Below, one piece after another: positions 9,828 through 17,772 of a stretch of 60,416 nucleotides of DNA. This DNA comes from Streptococcus entericus DSM 14446. Lineage in GTDB: Bacteria > Bacillota > Bacilli > Lactobacillales > Streptococcaceae. Both the position numbers and the translations under genes were made by a program. The notes below the pieces were generated by a model that was given only the letters and a program-made list of their open reading frames with translations, was not told where the DNA came from and ran no database searches. The stretch is from the NCBI RefSeq assembly GCF_000380025.1, contig NZ_KB904157.1, positions 1-60,416 on the forward strand, written 5' to 3'. Numbering within the stretch: position 1 is the first letter of the stretch; each line of letters begins with the position of its first letter.

Positions 9828-9944
9828 ATGGCAGAACGTCTTGATTTGGCCAGCTGCTATCGCAAGCTAAAAAGTCCAAATATCAAAACCCGTAAACGTG
9901 CGTTGAAAGTCATCAAAGAGCATAAACGACAAGGCAAAAAATAA
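9828..9944 (+). CDS. 38-residue basic protein
   Basis: A short gene with an excellent AAAAGGAGG ribosome binding site, encoding 38 residues: it begins MAERLDLASCYRKLKSPN, continues IKTRKRALKVIKEHKR and ends QGKK. It is highly basic, probably a helical hairpin, with one Cys. Similar streptococcal small proteins have been labelled putative metal homeostasis proteins; I recall this but cannot check it, and the sequence itself shows no clear metal site. It lies between rpsO and a terminator shared with gshAB. Codon use and the ribosome binding site argue that it is real. Confidence 0.75.
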   Translation: MAERLDLASCYRKLKSPNIKTRKRALKVIKEHKRQGKK

Positions 9945-10033
9945 GCAGATAGATGTCGCCTGATAAACTTTTTTGGTCAGTCGACTAACAGTGATTGACC
10001 GCAATTTTTGTCCTTAAACCCCCTAAAAACGAT

Positions 10034-10062
10034 AAAAATCCAGCAACTGTTGCTGGATTTTT
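10034..10062. terminator. Bidirectional terminator between the small gene and gshAB
   Basis: AAAAATCCAGCAAC and its complement TGCTGGATTTTT form a stem with A- and T-runs on both sides, working for both convergent genes. Confidence 0.8.
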
Positions 10063-10065
10063 ACA

Positions 10066-12318
10066 TTAGTGTATTTCGGGAAATAGGTTTGCCAGTATTT
10101 TAGCTGTTAGAGGCTGACCAGGTCCTTCGTGGCAGTAGGTGTGCATATACATGGAAGGATTGAAGTTGAGTTCGATACAGGTGCAATTTGGTATTTCTTT
10201 ACTGGCTGTTTTGCTGAGGTCAGGGATAATCAAGTCAACCCCGCAGACCCAGGCCCCAATCGCCGTTGCCATGTCAGCAGCCAACTGTTTAAAACTCTCG
10301 TGCATTTGTTCGGTAACATCAATAGAGTCACCACCGGTTGAGATGTTAGAATTTCCTCGTAAGTTAGCTTTGATGCCTTCAGGGAGGATGGTATCCGGAG
10401 TATAGCCCTGTTGTTGGAGGGTCAGGCGCTCAATATCTCCTAGGGTGATGAGTTCTAGAGGTGAGCGGTGGTCCCTGCCTCTTAGAGGATTTTGATTTTT
10501 AAGGTCAATAAGCTGTGCAATCGTGTGAGTGCCATCTCCGACGACATTGGCGGCGACTCGGAGAAGGACTGCTTCGCACTTGCCATCAAGGACAAAGAAG
10601 CGGTACTCGGTACCTGGGATAAAAGTTTCCACAAGGACATCACTATCCTCTGCAAATGCAATATCGAGTGCTTTGTCATAGTCGTCTAGGCTGGCTGGGT
10701 CCTGAAAAATACTAATGCCCAGACCAAAATTAGTTGATTTTGGTTTGACGACGATGGCTTGCTCTGCGATTTGCCCATAGTAGCGACGAGCAGTTGACTT
10801 ACTAGAAAATTCTTGACCAGCAGGAACAGGAAAGCCAGCATCTGCAAGGATTTTTTTGGTGACCGTCTTATTGGCCATGGCTAGGGGAACGATATAGTTA
10901 TCTTTAGAAGTCATGTTGCCATTTTTGACGTATTCGACATGGTCATTGTGCCAAAGTTTTAAAAACTGGTCGTTTTCATCTAAAATTTCAACATGAAGTC
11001 CTTTTTGAATGGCATCAAATAACAGCAACTGGGTAGATAGCTCCATTGACTCATAGCCTTTGAGGGCATAAGGGGAGGACCAGAAGTAAGCCCTATAAGT
11101 TTGTCCCTGTTGCTGTCCGAAATCTTGTAAAGAGAGGCCGTCAAGGTGAGACACTAGCTGTCCTGATAGGGTCAGGCGAGGGCTGTTGATTGCTTCTTGA
11201 GCTTGCTGAATCAGTTGGTGGTAATAATCATCCAGTTGGAAATGTGTGACCACCTCGGTCATTGCCCTTAGAATGCTGTGATAGTCAGCCTCAGCCGGCA
11301 AAGGTTCCAGAGGGTGTGCCAGTGCGATGCGATTATTTAAGTCATTAGCAACAGCGATGTCTTTATCGACTGAAGTAGACTGGTCTAACCAGAGAAGGGC
11401 TAGGATGAAAAGATGTACCGTATCCAGTGCCTCTTGACTGATGCCTAGAGGGTCAAAAGGATTGAGGTCAAAGCAGCGAAATTCTAGGTAAGTAATCCCT
11501 TTTGTGAGGTAATCACGGTTGTGTTTGCTGCCACGCAATCGAACAGGGGCATAGAATTCTTTTTCGGCAGAGAGTTGTCCAGATGCAACATAAGCCTCCA
11601 AATCCGTCACATAAGTCGTCAAATCAGCAAAAGAGACCTGAATGTCCTCGTGGTTGACATAGCCGAGTGAGCTATTTCTCAGAGAACGGACAGGACTGTT
11701 TAGCGTGTCCTTGAGAAATCCTCGCTCAGCTATAGGACTAGCGCCGTACAGATAGATCAGAAACCAGCGATAGCGCAGGAAATTTTGGGCTAATTTGAGG
11801 TAGAGGTCGTTGCGAAAAGCAATTTGATTGTCATAACCGCTAAGGGCAAAGAGCTGCGCTGTCAAGTCCGTCCCCAGTTCAACATTATAGTGTATGCCAC
11901 TCATGGATTGCAGTAGTTTGCCATAGCGTTTGCCTAGACCGACCCGGTACTGGTACTCCGTTTGGTCCTCTAGTGCAGCAATCTGAATGTCAGCTTCACT
12001 GATATGCGGTGGCATGGAAAGAGGCCAGAGGTACTCGTCTCGTTCGATAGAGCGTCCTGCAACATCAGTGATGGCACCTAAGAAGCGTCGCGCTTCTGCT
12101 GTCGTTTGCGCGACGGGTGTAATCAATTCGAGCTGAGCTTCGCTATAGTCGGTCTGGATGTAGGGATGGAACTGTCTGGACCCTAATAGGCTAGGGTGCG
12201 GTGTTTGGGCGACACGGCTTGTATCCGTAATACGGAGACTTTCGCGTTCTAGGCCAAATGTTGCTTGTAAAACAGGCGCTGTTTCTGGTAATTGTTGGAG
12301 CAGTTGATCCATGGTCAT
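10066..12318 (-). CDS. gshAB: Bifunctional glutamate-cysteine ligase/glutathione synthetase
   Basis: GshAB (GshF) makes glutathione from Glu, Cys and Gly in one protein. The 750 residues match the streptococcal form. The N-terminal half is an E. coli GshA-type ligase (FGLERESLRI near residue 20; YLEFRCFDLNPFDPLG near residue 285). The C-terminal half is an ATP-grasp domain (VVKPKSTNFGLGI near residue 510; the terminal CIELNFNPSMYMH holds the metal-binding E and N). An upstream TTG would add eight residues, but the ATG at 12318 has AAGG upstream and gives the standard length. It is monocistronic and divergent from the LytTR pair. Confidence 0.95.
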   Translation of the reverse strand: MTMDQLLQQLPETAPVLQATFGLERESLRITDTSRVAQTPHPSLLGSRQFHPYIQTDYSEAQLELITPVAQTTAEARRFLGAITDVAGRSIERDEYLWPLSMPPHISEADIQIAALEDQTEYQYRVGLGKRYGKLLQSMSGIHYNVELGTDLTAQLFALSGYDNQIAFRNDLYLKLAQNFLRYRWFLIYLYGASPIAERGFLKDTLNSPVRSLRNSSLGYVNHEDIQVSFADLTTYVTDLEAYVASGQLSAEKEFYAPVRLRGSKHNRDYLTKGITYLEFRCFDLNPFDPLGISQEALDTVHLFILALLWLDQSTSVDKDIAVANDLNNRIALAHPLEPLPAEADYHSILRAMTEVVTHFQLDDYYHQLIQQAQEAINSPRLTLSGQLVSHLDGLSLQDFGQQQGQTYRAYFWSSPYALKGYESMELSTQLLLFDAIQKGLHVEILDENDQFLKLWHNDHVEYVKNGNMTSKDNYIVPLAMANKTVTKKILADAGFPVPAGQEFSSKSTARRYYGQIAEQAIVVKPKSTNFGLGISIFQDPASLDDYDKALDIAFAEDSDVLVETFIPGTEYRFFVLDGKCEAVLLRVAANVVGDGTHTIAQLIDLKNQNPLRGRDHRSPLELITLGDIERLTLQQQGYTPDTILPEGIKANLRGNSNISTGGDSIDVTEQMHESFKQLAADMATAIGAWVCGVDLIIPDLSKTASKEIPNCTCIELNFNPSMYMHTYCHEGPGQPLTAKILANLFPEIH

Positions 12319-12437
12319 CGGTGTGTTTTCCTTCGTTTTCAAATGTGATAGGTTCTGATTTTATTGTAAACACTTTAGGGAGGAAACTCAACTTTTTGCT
12401 ATGAAAAATCGTCTTGCAGGTCGCTAGCGGCTGTTTG

Positions 12438-12508
12438 TGACCGCTCAAGAGGCAAATTTGACCACTGAGCAGAAAATCAGTCACAAAGCTCTGCGATTTT
12501 GCTAAAAT
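12438..12508 (+). promoter_or_regulatory. LytTR-type direct repeats and extended -10 promoter
   Basis: TGACCGCTC (12438-12446) and TGACCACTG (12459-12467) are direct repeats 21 bp apart, two helical turns, which is the spacing LytTR proteins recognise. An extended -10 TGCTAAAAT (12500-12508) follows, with no good -35, typical of an activated promoter. The natural candidate regulator is the LytTR protein encoded 42 bp downstream. Confidence 0.55.
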
Positions 12509-12549
12509 AAGAGTAGATAAGACGTCTATCAAAAAATGGAGGGATACGC

Positions 12550-12999
12550 ATGAAATGGTCGTTTGAAGTCAGTGATGGCCAGGCAGAGTTGGAGGTTATC
12601 CTCCGAAAAGCGAGGCTTGACCAAGAAGTACAAGATGTGATGGCCTACCTAGAGGGCTTTGGTCAGTCGGTCACAGAGCTTTTTCCTATCAAGACCGCTG
12701 AACGTGTTCAGCTGGTCTCAGTGGCAGATCTGATCGCGGTTGAAGTGGATGGGGGAGAGCTGCAGGTGCTGACGACAAAAGGGAGTTATCGGACGGTGGA
12801 GCGCTTAATTCATTTTCAAGAGCGGGTGCATCACCCTGATTTGCTCCAGATTTCCCGCTACGGGCTCATCAATATTAAGCAGTTGCAGTATCTGGAGCAT
12901 TCGTTTTCAGGGAACATGACTGCTGTGTTGACTGGCAAGACAAAAGTAACGGTCAGTCGTCGCTATTTGAAATATCTTGAGAAAAAATTAGGATTATAA
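12550..12999 (+). CDS. LytTR-domain transcriptional regulator without receiver domain
   Basis: A 149-residue protein: an N-terminal region of about 45 residues (EVSDGQAELEVILRKA) with no receiver domain, then a LytTR DNA-binding domain from about residue 50 (TAERVQLVSVADLIAVEVDG; TTKGSYRTVERLIHF; FLQ-like region LLQISRYGLINI; KVTVSRRYLKYL at the end). Such one-component LytTR regulators paired with a small membrane protein are the LytTR regulatory systems, of which S. mutans HdrRM and BrsRM are the known cases. There the membrane partner inhibits the regulator. It is the first gene of a two-gene operon. The inducing signal is unknown. Confidence 0.85.
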   Translation: MKWSFEVSDGQAELEVILRKARLDQEVQDVMAYLEGFGQSVTELFPIKTAERVQLVSVADLIAVEVDGGELQVLTTKGSYRTVERLIHFQERVHHPDLLQISRYGLINIKQLQYLEHSFSGNMTAVLTGKTKVTVSRRYLKYLEKKLGL

Positions 13000-13010
13000 G
13001 GAGAAAAATC

Positions 13011-13409
13011 ATGAAAAAATATCTTGATTGTTGGATGTACGGTGTTGGTATTGGCATGTTTTGGTACATGTTTAGCCTATGGTTTTGGGAGATTCCCAAT
13101 CAGTCTTGGCAACAGGTTCTCGTCACGGTGCTTGGCTCAGGACTGATGGGACTGTCGGCTCTCATCTATGATGATAACCATAATAGTAGACCGACCTTAA
13201 TCAAAACACTTATCCATTTTATGGTAATTTTTGCTTTGGCTCTGGGGATGATGAGTCTTAATGGTTGGATTGATGTCTCAAATCTGACGATGTTGCTGTC
13301 GTTTTTCTTAGAGTTTGTTGTGATTTACCTCGTCATTTGGGGAATTATTTACACGCTTGAGAAGCAAAAAGTCCAGCGAATTAATGACCATTTGCGACAA
13401 GGACGGTAA
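13011..13409 (+). CDS. DUF3021 membrane protein, probable inhibitor of the LytTR regulator
   Basis: A 132-residue protein with four hydrophobic segments (about residues 8-25, 35-52, 68-86 and 95-117) and a charged cytoplasmic C-terminus ending NDHLRQGR. Size, topology and position 11 bp after the LytTR gene match the DUF3021 partner of LytTR regulatory systems, which holds the regulator inactive at the membrane. This pairing is established for the family; the inhibition here is inferred. GGAG precedes the ATG. Confidence 0.8.
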   Translation: MKKYLDCWMYGVGIGMFWYMFSLWFWEIPNQSWQQVLVTVLGSGLMGLSALIYDDNHNSRPTLIKTLIHFMVIFALALGMMSLNGWIDVSNLTMLLSFFLEFVVIYLVIWGIIYTLEKQKVQRINDHLRQGR

Positions 13410-13433
13410 ACTAGATAAAAGATAAAAAACCTC

Positions 13434-13461
13434 TTGACATTTTTTTCACAAGTAGTAAAAT
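13434..13461 (+). promoter_or_regulatory. Promoter of tRNA-Thr
   Basis: TTGACA (13434-13439) and TAAAAT (13456-13461) with a 16-bp spacer, ending 11 bp before the tRNA. Confidence 0.8.
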
Positions 13462-13472
13462 AAAAGAGGTTA

Positions 13473-13545
13473 GCCGATTTAGCTCAGTTGGTAGAGCAAC
13501 GCACTCGTAACGCGTAGGTCGTAGGTTCGAGCCCTATAATCGGCA
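13473..13545 (+). tRNA. tRNA-Thr (anticodon CGT)
   Basis: A 73-nt cloverleaf: acceptor GCCGATT pairs with AATCGGC, D-stem GCTC/GAGC, anticodon loop CTCGTAA giving CGT, and T-arm with GTTCGAG. Discriminator is A, and CCA is not encoded. It stands alone with its own promoter. Confidence 0.95.
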
Positions 13546-13870
13546 TTGTTTAGAGATATAGCAGAGGGTTGGACAGATCCATGATTGCAAGGTAGTCAGG
13601 GGTCTGTTCCAGCTTTTTTATTTTCTTTTGAAAAAGAATTGGTATTTTGGATGGCTTTTGCATGTCGACATTTAGGTCATTGAGTAACTTTATTTGTGAA
13701 ATAGCCATAGCTCAAAGTTTCCCCCTTAGTTATCCTCTTTCAAATGCAATAGACTGAATATTAGGACGTTTGAATGACAATTGGTAACTCGTCTCCATAT
13801 TTGTCAAAAGGTTTGAAGTGTGATAGAATGGTACAGGTAAATCTTGAGATAAAGTGAAAGAATGAATTGT
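13546..13870 (+). other. Gap between tRNA-Thr and murA
   Basis: No gene seen. The end of this stretch must hold the murA promoter; TGATAGAAT near 13821 is a possible -10. A weak palindromic stretch follows the tRNA (CCATGATTGCAAGG) but no clear terminator. Confidence 0.35.
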
Positions 13871-15130
13871 ATGCGTAAAATTATTATTACAGGAGGGCGT
13901 CCGCTCAAGGGTGAGATTCCTGTTTCTGGAGCAAAAAATTCGGTTGTAGCCCTGATTCCTGCTATGATTTTAGCCGATGAGCCGATCACCCTAGATGGTG
14001 TGCCAGATTTAAGCGATGTGGCCAATTTGGTTGAGATGCTTAGTTTGCTGGGTGTTAAAGTCAATCGCCAGCAGGAGAGTTTGACAGCAGACCCATCAGG
14101 TCTTGTCAATCGGCCCATACCACCTGAGATGATTAGTCAGTTGCGGGCCTCTTATTACTTTTATGGCAGTTTGCTAGGGAGATTTGGCTATGCCAAGGTC
14201 GGTTTGCCGGGTGGCTGTGATTTAGGTCCTAGACCGATTGACCTCCATCTAAAAGCTTTTGAAGCCTTGGGTGCTCAAGTGACCTATGAGGGAGACCATA
14301 TGATTCTCTCTACAGGTGGTCGTCGCTTGCAAGGGGCGCATATCTTTATGGATACAGTCAGCGTTGGGGCAACCATCAACACCATGATAGCGGCTAGTCT
14401 TGCTCAGGGTCGGACTGTGATTGAAAATGCAGCACGGGAACCTGAGATTATTGATGTGGCCATCTTGCTTAATAACATGGGGGCGCGTATCCGCGGAGCT
14501 GGCACAGCTGTTATTACGATTGACGGTGTTGAACGTCTCGGTGGGACACGCCATCAAGTGATTCCCGATCGCATTGAGGCTGGTTCTTACATCGCACTGG
14601 CTGCTGCGGTTGGTGAGGGCATCTGCGTGACCAATGTGCTTTATGAGCACTTGGAAAGCTTTATCGCCAAACTAGAAGAGATGGGCGTACGCATGGTTGT
14701 CAAAGAAGATGCTATTTTTGTTGAGAAACAAGAAGCTCTCCGTGCAGTGGATATCAGCACATCGCCTTATCCTGGTTTTGCAACTGATTTGCAGCAACCG
14801 TTGACCCCGCTATTACTGAAAGCTCAAGGGCGCGGAAAAATCAAAGATACGATTTATGAAAAGCGGGTGAACCATGTCCCAGAATTAGCACGCATGGGGG
14901 CGGAGATTTCAACACTTGGCGGTCAGATTATTTATACAGGTGGCAAGCCCTTATCAGGTGCGGAGGTGCGTGCGACTGATCTGCGAGCTGGGTTAGCCCT
15001 GATTACCGCAGCTTTGATGGCTGATGGCCAAACAGTGATTACAGATATTGAACATATCCTCAGAGGGTATTCTAATATCATTGAAAAGCTTCAGGCACTC
15101 GGTGCTGATATTACCTTAGTTGACGAGTAA
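13871..15130 (+). CDS. murA: UDP-N-acetylglucosamine 1-carboxyvinyltransferase
   Basis: MurA transfers enolpyruvate from PEP to UDP-GlcNAc, the first committed step of peptidoglycan synthesis and the fosfomycin target. The 419-residue product has the family N-terminus ([19 protein letters not shown]) and the active-site loop [15 protein letters not shown] with Cys 116, so it should be fosfomycin-sensitive. I use the ATG at 13871 because homologues begin MRKII; an ATG at 13862 would add MNC but sits too close to its GAAAG. Streptococci usually carry two MurA paralogues, and I cannot tell which this is. Confidence 0.93.
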   Translation: MRKIIITGGRPLKGEIPVSGAKNSVVALIPAMILADEPITLDGVPDLSDVANLVEMLSLLGVKVNRQQESLTADPSGLVNRPIPPEMISQLRASYYFYGSLLGRFGYAKVGLPGGCDLGPRPIDLHLKAFEALGAQVTYEGDHMILSTGGRRLQGAHIFMDTVSVGATINTMIAASLAQGRTVIENAAREPEIIDVAILLNNMGARIRGAGTAVITIDGVERLGGTRHQVIPDRIEAGSYIALAAAVGEGICVTNVLYEHLESFIAKLEEMGVRMVVKEDAIFVEKQEALRAVDISTSPYPGFATDLQQPLTPLLLKAQGRGKIKDTIYEKRVNHVPELARMGAEISTLGGQIIYTGGKPLSGAEVRATDLRAGLALITAALMADGQTVITDIEHILRGYSNIIEKLQALGADITLVDE

Positions 15131-15213
15131 CAGGTAGTATTTCTGAGTTAATTGTCTTCATAAAGCTTGTTCAAACCTTATTTTCAAAGCAGATAAATTT
15201 AAAACAGCTAGCA

Positions 15214-15245
15214 AGCATCAGACAGAGTTTCTGATGCTATTTTTC
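15214..15245 (+). terminator. Terminator of murA
   Basis: AGCATCAG (15214-15221) pairs with CTGATGCT (15231-15238), followed by ATTTTTC. Confidence 0.8.
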
Positions 15246-15315
15246 ATGTTATCCTTTATGTTGCTTTGGCGACAAACCTTAAAATGTGGTAAAATCTAGT
15301 CAAGGAGGTCATACG

Positions 15316-15759
15316 ATGACAGAAACAAAAGAAGAACTGCGCCAGCGGATTGGTGACTTGGCTTACCGAGTGACCCAAGAATCAGCAACTGAGCGTCCTT
15401 TCACAGGGGAGTACGATAATTTTTTTGAAAAAGGTATCTATGTGGATATCGTTGGTGGTGAGGTCTTGTTCTCATCGCTGGACAAATTTCCCGCCCACTG
15501 CGGTTGGCCTGCTTTTAGCCAACCGATTAACAACCGTGACCTGACCCATCACGATGACAGTTCCTACGGCATGCGACGGATTGAAATTCGCAGTCGTCAG
15601 AGCAATTCCCATCTAGGGCATGTCTTTAACGACGGTCCTCGTGACAGAGGGGGCTTGCGCTACTGCATCAACTCGGCAGCCCTGAAATTTATCCCCTATG
15701 AGCAAATGGCAGAGCTCGGTTACGGCGACTATTTGAGTTTGTTTGAGGAGGAGGTATGA
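15316..15759 (+). CDS. msrB: Peptide methionine-R-sulfoxide reductase
   Basis: MsrB reduces the R-epimer of methionine sulfoxide in proteins. The 147 residues contain the full catalytic domain: CGWPAF near residue 56 with the probable resolving Cys, [13 protein letters not shown] near residue 95, and RYCINSAAL near residue 117 with the catalytic Cys. The CxxC pairs of zinc-binding MsrBs are absent, as in many streptococcal forms. The ATG at 15316 has AAGGAGG upstream. Its stop overlaps the start of the next gene (ATGA), making the first gene of a three-gene unit. Confidence 0.94.
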   Translation: MTETKEELRQRIGDLAYRVTQESATERPFTGEYDNFFEKGIYVDIVGGEVLFSSLDKFPAHCGWPAFSQPINNRDLTHHDDSSYGMRRIEIRSRQSNSHLGHVFNDGPRDRGGLRYCINSAALKFIPYEQMAELGYGDYLSLFEEEV

Positions 15760-16514
15760 CGGTTTATTTCCTAGATGGGCTGGGAAGCAACCGCTACTAC
15801 GCAGCTGACTTACTGGCAGCCTTGGCAGATAGAGGGGTAAGGGTCAATTATCTGCCGCTTCCTGGTCACCCTGATAATCTCGAACAGTCGGTGGTAAGCA
15901 ATGAAGCGTTACTAATCTGGTTAAGTCAACAGTTACCAGAAACACCTGTGACCCTGCTCGGCTATTCTCTTGGAGCAGACATCGCAGCAGCGTATGCCTA
16001 CGCTTATCCTTGGCGTGTGAGCCAACTAATCCTGTTAGATGGGGCCTGTATTGACCTCTCGTCTTTACCACTTGAGGAGGAATTGGCTGGTGCTCAGGCC
16101 TACTTGGAGGGGCAGGTTTTTGGAGACATGGCGGAGCATCTGAGTCAGGCGCGTGAGGGGAGTGAGAGTTGGTCAGCCAACCTTGAGCGAGCAGAGCAGG
16201 AGGCCTACCTCTATGATGAGGTGGCTGGGATCTATCGATTGCGGCTCAACCAGGAGGCGGTATTGGGGCTGTTGACAGCTCGCCGACAGTGCCATCAGCC
16301 CTTGCAACAGGCAGATTTTAGTACACCTACGACGGTCATCATCAGTGACCAGCCGTCAGATGTTTTAGAGCAAAAAGAGCGCTATTTAGCTAACTGTCCA
16401 GTTTATGTCTCTTATCAGGTGCTGCCAAACAGCCATCATGATTTCTACATGGTGCGGCCGATTGAGACTGCTGAGTTGATTATGTCTTGTCTCGCGGAGG
16501 GTACTCATGGCTAA
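15756..16514 (+). CDS. Alpha/beta hydrolase
   Basis: A 252-residue alpha/beta-hydrolase-fold protein. The nucleophile elbow GYSLGA (Ser near residue 70) is intact. [16 protein letters not shown] at the N-terminus is the oxyanion region, [12 protein letters not shown] near residue 226 offers the catalytic His, and [12 protein letters not shown] the acid strand. The substrate is unknown. It overlaps msrB by 4 bp and the next gene by 8 bp, so the three are coupled. Confidence 0.8.
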   Translation: MTVYFLDGLGSNRYYAADLLAALADRGVRVNYLPLPGHPDNLEQSVVSNEALLIWLSQQLPETPVTLLGYSLGADIAAAYAYAYPWRVSQLILLDGACIDLSSLPLEEELAGAQAYLEGQVFGDMAEHLSQAREGSESWSANLERAEQEAYLYDEVAGIYRLRLNQEAVLGLLTARRQCHQPLQQADFSTPTTVIISDQPSDVLEQKERYLANCPVYVSYQVLPNSHHDFYMVRPIETAELIMSCLAEGTHG

Positions 16515-17694
16515 TATCAAAGACTATGTGCTGGCAAACGGTCATCGATCCTTTGACGACCTCTCGCTCAACGAATTGGACATTGCCTGCCTCAATGAAC
16601 TGGGTTATTTGACCTTTGGTGAACATCTGCCAGAAACGCTTGACCATCACAGCTATCATCGACTGGCTAACCTACTGGGGAGACTTGCGGTTGCTGAGTT
16701 GGAACAGCCAGTCTATGATTTCCTGGTGACACCAGCACGGATTGAGCTTCTACGAGCGGTCTTAACCAGTCCTCGGTTTGAAGACTTGGAGTTAGGCTGT
16801 TATGTCAACGATGTTAATCCCGACTACGGCAGGCAATTCGCTGCCATGGTCATGTGCTTGCCCAGCCTTGGGCATACCCAGTTGATTTTTCGTGGCACAG
16901 ATGATAGTTTGATTGGCTGGAAAGAGGATTTCAATATGTCCTACATGCGAACCATCCCTGCCCAGCAGGCGGCATTCAGTTACCTCAGAGAATTTTTGAT
17001 GGATTTCTCAGGCAAATTGGTGGTCTCTGGTCACTCTAAAGGTGGCAATCTAGCACTCTATGCTAGCAGTTTGGTTCCAGCAACCTTACAAACAAAGATC
17101 AGTGCTGTCTATGTTTTCGACGCTCCTGGACTTCATCAGTCTGTCCTCAATTCTCCTGGTTATCAGACCATTCGACCAAGGGTCAAGGCTTTTCGGCCTG
17201 AAGAGGCTATCGTTGGCATCATGCTAAGCTCAGATGTGGCTTATGAAACGGTGATTAGCCAAAATAGGGGGTTGTTGCAACACGATATGTCGCATTGGCA
17301 GGTGTCGGAGACGGCTTTTTTGAGAAGCTCTCAACTTAGCCAATTTAGCCTGAGTCTAGAGAAAACCTTTAATGATTGGCTTAATCAGTACTCAAATCAA
17401 GAACTAAAACTCTTTTTTGATACCTTTTTTGACTTGTTTTTCACCTCTGGCATTGCCAGCCTAAACGACCTATCAACCCCTGATCCCGTTCGTGCCAGAG
17501 CTATGCTAAACACGTTGCGCCATCTGGATAAACCCCGCCGTGAGTTTATGATCAAAGCGGTCAACCAACTGATGAGCCTCTATGGTAAACACGCCTTGGC
17601 GGATCGGCAGCGAGGTCCAGCTTATTGGGGGGATATTCTGGGAAAATGGCAGAGCAGGTCTACAAAGTCCCTAGAAACAGCTGATGATGCGTAG
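16507..17694 (+). CDS. DUF2974/Mbeg1-like lipase-fold protein
   Basis: A 395-residue cytoplasmic protein of the DUF2974 (Mbeg1-like) family, which has a lipase-like alpha/beta-hydrolase core. The nucleophile motif GHSKGGNLAL (Ser near residue 178) is intact, and LIFRGTDDSLIGWKEDF near residue 123 is the conserved strand and loop of the family. The C-terminal 120 residues are charged and helical. The function of the family is not known. It is the last gene of the msrB unit. Confidence 0.85.
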   Translation: MANIKDYVLANGHRSFDDLSLNELDIACLNELGYLTFGEHLPETLDHHSYHRLANLLGRLAVAELEQPVYDFLVTPARIELLRAVLTSPRFEDLELGCYVNDVNPDYGRQFAAMVMCLPSLGHTQLIFRGTDDSLIGWKEDFNMSYMRTIPAQQAAFSYLREFLMDFSGKLVVSGHSKGGNLALYASSLVPATLQTKISAVYVFDAPGLHQSVLNSPGYQTIRPRVKAFRPEEAIVGIMLSSDVAYETVISQNRGLLQHDMSHWQVSETAFLRSSQLSQFSLSLEKTFNDWLNQYSNQELKLFFDTFFDLFFTSGIASLNDLSTPDPVRARAMLNTLRHLDKPRREFMIKAVNQLMSLYGKHALADRQRGPAYWGDILGKWQSRSTKSLETADDA

Positions 17695-17757
17695 AGGGAG
17701 TTCAATGATTGTTCGTCTAGATGAGTTGCTCTCTAGCTATCAAAATCGCTGAAAATT

Positions 17758-17766
17758 TGTTACAAT
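17758..17766 (+). promoter_or_regulatory. Extended -10 promoter directly abutting the HAD gene
   Basis: TGTTACAAT (17758-17766) is a TGn-extended -10 without a good -35. Transcription should start about 5-8 bp further on, at 17771-17774, which coincides with the ATG at 17773. The mRNA would then be leaderless. Confidence 0.55.
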
Positions 17767-17772
17767 AGAAGC

